Origin: Sphaerotilus mobilis
Lineage (GTDB): Bacteria; Pseudomonadota; Gammaproteobacteria; Burkholderiales; Burkholderiaceae_C
DNA length: 64,000 bases
Assembly: GCF_004216565.1 (NCBI RefSeq)
Contig: NZ_SGWV01000011.1
Location: 186,001-250,000, forward strand
Direction of reading: 5' to 3'
Position 1 is the stretch's first letter. Each line of letters opens with the position of its first letter. The notes beneath the pieces were generated by a model. The model was not told the DNA's origin. It saw only the letters and a program-made list of their open reading frames with translations, and made no database searches. The translations under genes and the position numbers were made by a program. This document shows, one piece after another, positions 57,637-64,000 of the stretch.

Positions 57637-59079
57637 TCAGAACGTCGGCAGCGTCGCCAGCACCGGCACCGTGGTGTCGGGCAGATCAACGCTCAGCAGG
57701 CGCTCACGTTCATCCCAGCCGCGCAGCTTGCCGGGGTTGAGAAGGCCCTGCGGATCGAAGCGCGCCTTGGTGGCGACGATCTCGGCGTTGATCGCCCCCT
57801 GCTTGCCGTCCTCGACCCGCCAGACATGCGGGTTGGCGATGCCCACGCCGTGGTCGCGGTGGACCTGCATGACGGCATCGAGCTGCGCGTCGTCGCGGTA
57901 GCGCAGCATCTGCAGGCCCGAGCAGGTCGGCAGGCCGTCGCGGTTGCGGATGAACTCCAGGTGCACCAGCAGCTCGTCGCCGAAGTGGCGCCGCAGCGCC
58001 CGCACTTGGTCCAGATGCCCGCCGGCCGGGAAGCCGCTCTGGATGTAGGTGATGGCCTTGTCGACCTTCAGCGCATGCAGCGTGGTGTGGTTCCAGGTCG
58101 TTTCGACCAGCGTGCGCTTGCTGGCGACAACCTCAGCGGCGCTCTGGCGCCAGCGGATGACGCCACCGTGCGCGGCGGCCAGTTCCTGCAAGGCCTGCTC
58201 ACCCCACTCGGCCACCAGCACCGGTACGGCATGGCAGCCGGCCGGCAGGGCGCTGGACAGGTAGGGCAGGGCCTGGGCCAGCAGGGCGCAGACGGCGCTG
58301 TCGAACAGCGTGACGCTCTTCTTGACGATGCCCGGCTGGGCCGCGAAGGTGTCGGCGAAGACCAGCGCGGCGTCGAAGTCGTCGAAGCTGACGATGGCCT
58401 CCAGCCACGGGTGAGCCGGCGCCAGCGCCACCTCCAGCTCCAGCACGATGCCGTTGGTGCCGTAGACGTGGTGCAGCAGCAGGGCCTCGGGGGCGCGCAG
58501 CTCGATCAGGCGCGGCGTGGGCTCGATGGTGAGTGTGCGCACACCCAGCACGTTGCCGGTGGCCGCCAGCGGGCCGTGGTTGATCGAGCCGACACCGCCG
58601 AAGCCGCCGCCGTAGAGCCCGCCCAGCGTGGCCGAGCGGAAGGTGCTGGGCACGCAGCGCAGCTCCCAGCCGGACGGCCGCAGCTGGTCGTCCATCGCCC
58701 CCATGCGGATGCCGGCCTGGGCCCGGGCGACGCCGCCGCGCTGCCACAGCAGGGCGTTGAAGCCCGAGAGGTCCAGCAGCACGCCGCCACGCACCGGCGT
58801 GCACTGGCCGTAGTTGCCCGTCGCGCTGCCGCGCGGCGTCAGGGCCACGCCGTGGCGGGCACAGGCAGCGACCACGGCGACCACGCCCGCCTCGTCGGTC
58901 GGTCGGGCGACGGCTTCTGCGGTCTTGCCGGCCAGCTCGCGCGTCAGCACCGGGCTGAACCAGGCGAAGTCACGCGACAGGCGCTCGCGCCGGCCGGCGT
59001 CGGTCACCCAGTCGATGCCGGGGGTTTCGGCGATGACGGCCGACAGCGCGGCGGGGAGGTCGGTGGCAAGCTCGTTCAT
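57637..59079 (-). CDS. FAD-linked oxidase (PCMH/GlcD-like)
   Basis: This 480-residue flavoenzyme has the PCMH-type FAD domain at about 35-215 (VALTPRGSATGNYGQCTPVRGG, RSATLGGLYGGGFGGVGSINHG). A cap domain follows, then a C-terminal motif ARFDPQGLLNPGKLRGW typical of glycolate oxidase/vanillyl-alcohol oxidase relatives. The substrate is unknown. The start at 59079 has an AAGGA ribosome site; an ATG at 59103 is also possible. It is downstream of an amidohydrolase that looks like 8-oxoguanine deaminase, so a role in purine or related heterocycle breakdown is plausible. Confidence 0.85.
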   Translation of the reverse strand: MNELATDLPAALSAVIAETPGIDWVTDAGRRERLSRDFAWFSPVLTRELAGKTAEAVARPTDEAGVVAVVAACARHGVALTPRGSATGNYGQCTPVRGGVLLDLSGFNALLWQRGGVARAQAGIRMGAMDDQLRPSGWELRCVPSTFRSATLGGLYGGGFGGVGSINHGPLAATGNVLGVRTLTIEPTPRLIELRAPEALLLHHVYGTNGIVLELEVALAPAHPWLEAIVSFDDFDAALVFADTFAAQPGIVKKSVTLFDSAVCALLAQALPYLSSALPAGCHAVPVLVAEWGEQALQELAAAHGGVIRWRQSAAEVVASKRTLVETTWNHTTLHALKVDKAITYIQSGFPAGGHLDQVRALRRHFGDELLVHLEFIRNRDGLPTCSGLQMLRYRDDAQLDAVMQVHRDHGVGIANPHVWRVEDGKQGAINAEIVATKARFDPQGLLNPGKLRGWDERERLLSVDLPDTTVPVLATLPTF

Positions 59080-59113
59080 GGGTGCGTGTCCTTGGCGTTT
59101 CATGTCGGCCGGT

Positions 59114-60499
59114 TCAAGCCAGCCGTGTCTTGAGCGCGGCGACTTCGGCGGCGGCCTGCGCGCGCAGCTCGGCCAGGTCCAGGCCAGGGATGGCGCCGTC
59201 CTCGACCACCACCCGACCGCCGACCAGCACCGCGCGGGCACGGCCCCGGCCGCTGACGACCGGCGCGACGGCCGGGTCGTGCAGGCCGAAGTGGGCGGGC
59301 TCGTCAAGGTCGTAGATGACCAGGTCGGCGGCCTGCCCCGGCCGCAGCGTGCCGACCGCGTCCAGGCCCAGCACCCGCGCACCGCCGGCCGTGCCGACGT
59401 GGATGACGTCGGCCACCGGCAGCGCGCCCGCGCCGTGCAGGGCGCGGTGGATCAGCCAGCAGGCATGGGCCTCGCTGAGCATGTCGGCCGCCTCGTTGGA
59501 GGCCGCGCCGTCGACCGCCAGCGAGACCGGCACGCCGGCCGCCAACGCCGCCACCAGCGGTGCGACGCCGGAGCCCAGCCGGCCGTTGCTCTGCGGGCAA
59601 TGGGCGATGCCGGTGCCGGTCTCGGCGCAGCGCTGCACCTCGGCCGGGCTGAGGTGGACCATGTGGGCATACCAGACGTCCGGTCCGACCCAGCCGTGGC
59701 GCTCGACGAACTCAAGCGGCGTGCAGGCGTGCACCTCGCGGCAGTAGCGCACGTAGTCAACCGTCTCCGACAGGTGGCTGTGCAGCTGCACGCCCAGCGC
59801 ACGGGCCTCGCGGGCGATCACGTCCAGCTCGTCGGGCAGCACCGACCAGGTCGGCGTGGTGGGGGCGCAGACCACCCGCCGCATCGCGTCCGGGGCCGGG
59901 TCGTGGAAGCGTTGCACGTCACGCGCCAGGCCGGTCAGCAGCTGGTCCAGCGTCTCGGGTTGGACCTGCGGTGACGGCGTGGTGTCGACCATGCGGCTGA
60001 CGGTCTGCCCGCCGCGTGCCAGCACCATCCGCACGCCCAGGCGTTCGGCCTCGTCGAACACCGCCGCGCTCGGGTCCCAGGGCATGCCCGGCCAGAGGTG
60101 GTACTGGTGGTCCGAGACGGTGGTGCAGCCCGACAGCAGCAGCTCGACCAGGCCGACCCGCGCGGCCAACCGCAGCGTGTGTTCTTGGTCGAAGCCGCGC
60201 CGCCAGCGCACCGGCACGGCGCTGAGCCAGCCCATCAGGTCCAGGTCCAGACCCTCGGGGATGCCCTTGAGCAGGCTCTGGAACAGGTGGTGGTGGGTGT
60301 TGACCCAGCCGGGCATGACGACGCCGCCGCGGGCGTCCAGCACCCGCTCACCGGGCTCGGGCGACAGATGCCCGGTGGCGGCGATGCGGCCGGCGCGGAT
60401 GCGGATGTCCTGCCCGCCTGCCAGACGCGCCTCGGCGCCGCGCAGGCCGGTCCAGACGGCGCAGGCGCCGGTGATGAGCAGGTCGTGACCGGCGGTCAT
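59114..60499 (-). CDS. Amidohydrolase, probable 8-oxoguanine deaminase
   Basis: This 461-residue amidohydrolase of the AtzA/TrzN/8-oxoguanine deaminase group would convert 8-oxoguanine to urate if the assignment is right. The metal ligands are visible: His-x-His in PGWVNTHHHLFQSLLKG near residue 67, His in VQLHSHLSETVDY, His in AHMVHLSPAEV and Asp in SLAVDGAASNEAADM. The motif LSGCTTVSDHQYHLWPG and the group pattern favour 8-oxoguanine deaminase over guanine or chlorotriazine hydrolases, but substrate tests are needed to be sure. The ATG at 60499 overlaps the ABC permease gene by four bases. Confidence 0.78.
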   Translation of the reverse strand: MTAGHDLLITGACAVWTGLRGAEARLAGGQDIRIRAGRIAATGHLSPEPGERVLDARGGVVMPGWVNTHHHLFQSLLKGIPEGLDLDLMGWLSAVPVRWRRGFDQEHTLRLAARVGLVELLLSGCTTVSDHQYHLWPGMPWDPSAAVFDEAERLGVRMVLARGGQTVSRMVDTTPSPQVQPETLDQLLTGLARDVQRFHDPAPDAMRRVVCAPTTPTWSVLPDELDVIAREARALGVQLHSHLSETVDYVRYCREVHACTPLEFVERHGWVGPDVWYAHMVHLSPAEVQRCAETGTGIAHCPQSNGRLGSGVAPLVAALAAGVPVSLAVDGAASNEAADMLSEAHACWLIHRALHGAGALPVADVIHVGTAGGARVLGLDAVGTLRPGQAADLVIYDLDEPAHFGLHDPAVAPVVSGRGRARAVLVGGRVVVEDGAIPGLDLAELRAQAAAEVAALKTRLA

Positions 60500-61413
60500 G
60501 TCTGCCCCTGTTCGCTCTCGTGCCAGCCGCCCAGCACCGCGCGGGTCAGCAGGGCCAGCGCGACGAAGAGCAGCACGCCGGTCACGCTGATCAGGAAGAG
60601 CGCGGCGAACATGCGCGGGATGTTGAGCTGGTAGCCCGACTGCAGGATCTGGTAGGCCAGACCCGTGCCGGTGCCGCCGGTGCCGGCGACGAACTCGGCC
60701 ACCACCGCACCGATCAGCGCCAGGCCGGCGCTGATGCGCAGCCCGGCGAAGAAGTAGGGCAGCGCGCTCGGGATGCGCAGGCGCACCAGCGTCTGCCAGC
60801 GGCTGGCCCGGTTGAGCTGGAAATAGGCCGCCAGCCCCGGGTTGACGCTGCGCAGGCCCAGCGTGGTGTTGGCGATGACCGGGAACAGGGCGACCAGCGT
60901 GGCGCAGATCACCAGCGAGGCGGTCGGGTCCTTGACCCAGATGATGATCAGCGGCGCGATCGCCACGATGGGCGTGACCTGCAGCAGCACCGCATAGGGA
61001 AACAGCGCCGTCTCGATCCAGCGGCTCTGCACGAACAGGAAGGCCACCGCGACCCCCACCACGCAGGACGCCAGGAAGGCCAGCAGCGTGATCTTCAGCG
61101 TGGTCCACAGCGCGCCGGTCAGCAAGGCGAAGTCCTCGACCAGCGTGGCCGCGATGCGGGTCGGCGAGGGCACCAGGTAGGCCGGTACGTTGGCCATCAC
61201 CACCCAGGCCTGCCACAGCGCCAGCAGCACCAGCGCGACCAGCAGCGGCAGCAGCGCGCGCTGCACCGCCGGCAGCGCCAGCCAAGGCGTGCGGCGGGTC
61301 GGGCGCGGACGGCGCTTCGGGGCGGTGACGAAGCCGGTGGTGCGGATCGGGGTGGGCGGCGCCTCGACCGTGCCCAGGTCCTTCATGTCGATGTGGGCGG
61401 TGGCGGTGTTCAT
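60496..61413 (-). CDS. ABC transporter permease (TauC/SsuC/NrtB type)
   Basis: This 305-residue inner-membrane protein has six or so helices (LLPLLVALVLLALWQAWVVM, LKITLLAFLASCVVGVAVAF, LFPYAVLLQVTPIVAIAPLI). It also carries the coupling-helix region VNPGLAAYFQLNRASRWQTL, which matches BPD_transp_1 permeases of the nitrate/sulfonate/taurine group. The N-terminal 45 residues are polar and Pro/Arg-rich. The start at 61413 is inside the ATPase gene (4-base overlap). With the adjacent ATPase and binding protein it forms a complete importer whose cargo is likely a nucleobase-like compound, judging from the operon. Confidence 0.9.
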   Translation of the reverse strand: MNTATAHIDMKDLGTVEAPPTPIRTTGFVTAPKRRPRPTRRTPWLALPAVQRALLPLLVALVLLALWQAWVVMANVPAYLVPSPTRIAATLVEDFALLTGALWTTLKITLLAFLASCVVGVAVAFLFVQSRWIETALFPYAVLLQVTPIVAIAPLIIIWVKDPTASLVICATLVALFPVIANTTLGLRSVNPGLAAYFQLNRASRWQTLVRLRIPSALPYFFAGLRISAGLALIGAVVAEFVAGTGGTGTGLAYQILQSGYQLNIPRMFAALFLISVTGVLLFVALALLTRAVLGGWHESEQGQT

Positions 61414-62237
61414 GCGGGGCGTCCTTCGGTGGCGAGACGGTCCTCGTCCTGACTGGCTCGCAGCAGGCTGTCTTGCAGGTGGGCCGCGATCTGGGCGTAG
61501 CGCTGGCTGACCCGCCAGGCGGGGCCGCGCGGGTAGGGCTGGTCGATCTCGACCTGTTCGACCACACGCCCGGGCCGCGCGGCCATCACCACCACCCGGC
61601 TGGACAGGAAGACCGCCTCGTGGATCGAGTGGGTCACGAACACGACGGTCAGCTTCTGGCGTTGCCAGAGTTCGAGCAGGTCGCCGTCCAGCCGATTGCG
61701 GGTGATCTCGTCGAGCGCGCCGAAGGGCTCGTCCATCAACAGCAGCTGCGGTTCGGTGACAAGGCCGCGCGCGATCGACACCCGCATCTGCATGCCGCCG
61801 GACAGCTCGCGCGGGCGTTGGCCGGCAAAGCGTGTCAAGCCGACCAGGCTCAGCGCCTGAGCCACCTTGGGGTCGGCCTCCGCCGGCGCCACGCCCTGCA
61901 GGTCCAGCGGCAGGCGCACATTGCGGGCGACCGTCGTCCAGGGCATCAGCGTGGCCTCCTGGAACACGAAGGCCAGGCGCTTGCCGACGCTGGCGAGCTG
62001 CTCGACCGGCCGGTGCCACAACTGGATGCGGCCATCGGTGGGCGCCAGCAGGCCGGCGATCATCTTCAGCAGCGTGCTCTTGCCGCAGCCTGAAGGGCCC
62101 AGCAGCGTGACGAACTCGCCTTCGCGGATCGACAGGTCAACCGGCAACAGCGCCCGCGTGCCATTGGGGTAGACCTGCTCGGCCGACATGATGTCGATGG
62201 CCGGGACCGTGGGCGGGTCCGCGTCGGTGGCGGTCAT
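61410..62237 (-). CDS. ABC transporter ATP-binding protein (TauB/SsuB/NrtD type)
   Basis: This 275-residue ATPase has Walker A LLGPSGCGKSTLLKM near residue 47, signature ELSGGMQMRVSIAR near residue 140 and Walker B LLLMDEPFGALDEITR. The switch His is in VFVTHSIHEAVFL. The sequence fits the nitrate/taurine/pyrimidine-precursor family. Its stop overlaps the permease start by four bases, and its start overlaps the end of the oxygenase gene by four bases, so the operon is translationally coupled. Confidence 0.92.
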   Translation of the reverse strand: MTATDADPPTVPAIDIMSAEQVYPNGTRALLPVDLSIREGEFVTLLGPSGCGKSTLLKMIAGLLAPTDGRIQLWHRPVEQLASVGKRLAFVFQEATLMPWTTVARNVRLPLDLQGVAPAEADPKVAQALSLVGLTRFAGQRPRELSGGMQMRVSIARGLVTEPQLLLMDEPFGALDEITRNRLDGDLLELWQRQKLTVVFVTHSIHEAVFLSSRVVVMAARPGRVVEQVEIDQPYPRGPAWRVSQRYAQIAAHLQDSLLRASQDEDRLATEGRPA

Positions 62238-63208
62238 GCGGTGTTCTCCGTGAGCGTGGTGCGGCGGTACATCTCGACGATGTGCTCGCCAGCGGTGATG
62301 GGGGCATGGCGCGCCGGGTTGTCGGCGCTGCAGCAGGTCGGCAGCACCTCGACGCGGGCGTGGTAGTCGATGTCGAAGAAGTAGGCGATCGAGTGCCGGT
62401 CCCGGCCGCTCTGGGCGTTGACCACCCGGTGCAGCGTGGAGCGGTAGGCGTCGTTGGTCCAGCGCTGCATCAGGTCGCCCAGGTTGACGACGAAGCTGCC
62501 CTCGATCGGCCGCGCGTCCAGCCAGCGGCCGAGTTCGTCGCGCACCTGCAGGCCGCCGGCATCGTCTTGCGCCAGCAGCGTGATGCCGCCCCAGTCGGTG
62601 TGTGCGCCCGAGCCGATCTGGTCATCGAGCTGGCTGGCCTGCTGCGGCGGGTAGTGCAGCAGCCGCAGGATCGGCATGGGGTCGTGCAGGAAGGGCTCGA
62701 AATGCGTGCGCGGCAGGCCCAGGCCGAGGGCGATCAGGCCCATCAGGTGACGGCCCAGCCGCTCCATCGCGGCCGCATAGGTCTCGCAGGCCTGCCGAAA
62801 GCCGGGCGCATGGGCCTCGTCCGGCCACAGGTTGGGGCCGTGGTTGGGCGTGCCGGCGCGCACCAGCGGGTCGTCCAGGCCACGTTCGGCGCCGAGGTAA
62901 TAGCTCTCCTTGAGATCGGCGGGCCGACCGGCTTCGAGCGCCTGCCAGCCGATCGGGTCATAGCCGCGCTTGAGGCCGCCGGAGCGTTCGATGTGGCAGG
63001 CGTTCTTGATGGCCTCGGGCAGCTCGAAGTAGCGCCGATTGACCATGAACAGGTGGCTGATCAGGGCCAGCGGCACGCCGTGGCCGACCACGTAGAAGAA
63101 GCCGTGGCGGCGGCAGGCCGCGTCGATCTGGCGGGCCACGGCGCGCGGGCCGTCGGGATCGGTGCCGAAGCTCGGCGCAAGGTCGATGACGGGCAGGTTG
63201 GCTTGCAT
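62234..63208 (-). CDS. Isopenicillin-N-synthase-like 2-oxoglutarate/Fe(II) oxygenase
   Basis: This 324-residue non-heme iron oxygenase has the N-terminal DIOX_N region (LPVIDLAPSF, RRHGFFYVVGHGVP) and the C-terminal double-stranded beta helix. Iron ligands are His and Asp in GSGAHTDWGGITLLAQDD (about 217 and 219) and a later His in STLHRVVNAQSG (about 272). The co-substrate contact Arg-x-Ser is in DRHSIAYFFD. Members act on many small molecules, including thymine and other nucleobases in fungi. Here it sits between the ATPase and binding-protein genes of an importer, so a nucleobase-like substrate is reasonable. The start at 63208 has a GGAGA ribosome site. Confidence 0.88.
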   Translation of the reverse strand: MQANLPVIDLAPSFGTDPDGPRAVARQIDAACRRHGFFYVVGHGVPLALISHLFMVNRRYFELPEAIKNACHIERSGGLKRGYDPIGWQALEAGRPADLKESYYLGAERGLDDPLVRAGTPNHGPNLWPDEAHAPGFRQACETYAAAMERLGRHLMGLIALGLGLPRTHFEPFLHDPMPILRLLHYPPQQASQLDDQIGSGAHTDWGGITLLAQDDAGGLQVRDELGRWLDARPIEGSFVVNLGDLMQRWTNDAYRSTLHRVVNAQSGRDRHSIAYFFDIDYHARVEVLPTCCSADNPARHAPITAGEHIVEMYRRTTLTENTA

Positions 63209-63284
63209 GCGGGTCTCCGTGTGGCCTGGGCGCGCGGCTTCTCGGGGAGGTCGCAGGCGCCCAGGCTGATAGGGCATGGCGACC

Positions 63285-64000
63285 TCAGGGCATGATCTTC
63301 AGGTCCTTGACGAACTCGGTGGTGTAGACCGTCTTGAGGTCGACCTTCGAGGCATCCAGCAGCTTGTTGGCGACCATCATGTCGTAGGTCTTTTTCATGC
63401 GCTCGTCGGTCATGATGCCGATGCCGAGCTTGGCGGCGTCCCCGCCCATGACCATGCCGGTCTCCTTCATCTTGGCGATGCCGTTGGCGATGACGTCGTC
63501 GGTCATGTTCGGGTTGTCCTTCTTGATCAGCGCATTGGCCGGTGACGGGTCCCCCGTGAGGTAGGACTTCCAGCCTTCCATCGTCGCCTTGACGAAGGCG
63601 GCCACCACGGCCTTGCGCTCCTTGACGGTCTTCTCCATGCAGACCACCGAGGTCGAGTAGGGCGGCCAGCCGAAGTCCGACAGCAGGAAGACGCTGGGCT
63701 TGAACTTGCCTTCCTTCTCGATCTTGAAGGGCTCGCTGGAGAGGTAGCCCTGCTGCGCGATCTCCTTGTCGGCCATGAAGGGCTGCACGTTGAAGGTGTA
63801 GGGCTTGGCCATGTCGTCGGTGTAGCCGTAGGTGGTCTTCAGCCACGGCCAGAAGGTCGAATGGGCCGACGAGGAGATCAGCACCGTCTTGCCCTTGAGG
63901 TCCTCCAGCTTCTTGACATGGGGGTGCGCCAGCAGCACCTGCGGGTCCTTCTGGAACGAGGCCGCGACCGTCATGGCCGGCACGCCCTGCTCGCGCGCCT
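63285..64000 (-). CDS. ABC transporter substrate-binding protein (5' end cut by window)
   Basis: The frame is open to the window edge, and about 238 C-terminal residues are visible. It looks like an NMT1/THI5-SsuA type binding protein: HVKKLEDLKGKTVLISSSAH, WLKTTYGYTDDMAKPYTFNV, QQGYLSSEPFKIEKEG, and ERKAVVAAFVKATMEGWKSYL. The signal peptide is outside the window. It is the first visible gene of the transporter operon. This family binds pyrimidine precursors, sulfonates, taurine, riboflavin and related compounds, so the ligand is not fixed by sequence. Confidence 0.88.
   Translation of the reverse strand, partial: AREQGVPAMTVAASFQKDPQVLLAHPHVKKLEDLKGKTVLISSSAHSTFWPWLKTTYGYTDDMAKPYTFNVQPFMADKEIAQQGYLSSEPFKIEKEGKFKPSVFLLSDFGWPPYSTSVVCMEKTVKERKAVVAAFVKATMEGWKSYLTGDPSPANALIKKDNPNMTDDVIANGIAKMKETGMVMGGDAAKLGIGIMTDERMKKTYDMMVANKLLDASKVDLKTVYTTEFVKDLKIMP

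Overview
The window is about 64 kb of high-GC DNA with dense, operon-rich coding on both strands. Gene content and order point to a betaproteobacterium of the order Burkholderiales, probably near the Leptothrix/Rubrivivax/Sphaerotilus group. The signs are the isc-hsc-fdx order, the polA/DUF2782/thrB/BPSS1780 block, a urtABCDE urea transporter, PEP-CTERM proteins, and GC-rich intergenic elements of the kind seen in Comamonadaceae and relatives. The organism call is inferred from gene content, not from a marker gene.

Layout. 1-5431 (+): Fe-S assembly operon (iscS partial, iscU, iscA, hscB, hscA, fdx), then dnaQ-type exonuclease. 5557-5631: tRNA-Val(CAC) and its terminator. 5939-6706 (+): orphan ParA-type ATPase. 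6734-12177 (-): polA followed by a HugZ-like protein, a Gfo/Idh/MocA oxidoreductase and an epimerase. 12259-14439 (+): DUF2782-type protein, thrB, BPSS1780-type membrane protein. 14450-15136 (-): rpiA. 15198-23358 (+): pyrD, an HDOD/GAF protein, a small membrane protein, an acuI/yhdH-type reductase and a fused 5-oxoprolinase. 23333-26143 (-): lipoprotein subtilase. 26406-30063 (+): RsbQ-like hydrolase overlapping a PAS-GGDEF-EAL protein.

30159-38919 (-): a split urease locus. ureA, a small His-rich membrane protein, ureB and ureC are separated by a repeat array and a lemA/TPM/TPM operon from ureE, ureF and an MFS transporter. ureD lies far away at 56194-57048, and ureG is not in the window. 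A near-perfect sigma-54 promoter precedes ureA. 39010-41768 (-): a lipoprotein and a likely outer-membrane partner.

41982-52707 (+): an NCS1-type nucleobase permease fused to a Cys-rich module, a histidine kinase and a receiver, then a LuxR-type response regulator, then urtABCDE. A plausible sigma-54 site precedes the kinase and a TACGCC-N4-GGCGTA palindrome precedes urtA. 52803-55879: a flavoprotein and two PEP-CTERM proteins. 57637-64000 (-): an operon for a taurine/nitrate-type ABC transporter, a 2-oxoglutarate oxygenase-like protein, an 8-oxoguanine-deaminase-like amidohydrolase and an FAD-linked oxidase.

Taken together, 30-64 kb reads as a nitrogen-scavenging region. Nucleobase or oxidised purine uptake and deamination, urea import and urea hydrolysis are clustered under what look like nitrogen-responsive promoters and a transporter-shaped sensor kinase. 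The protein families are seen directly; the regulatory wiring is inference.
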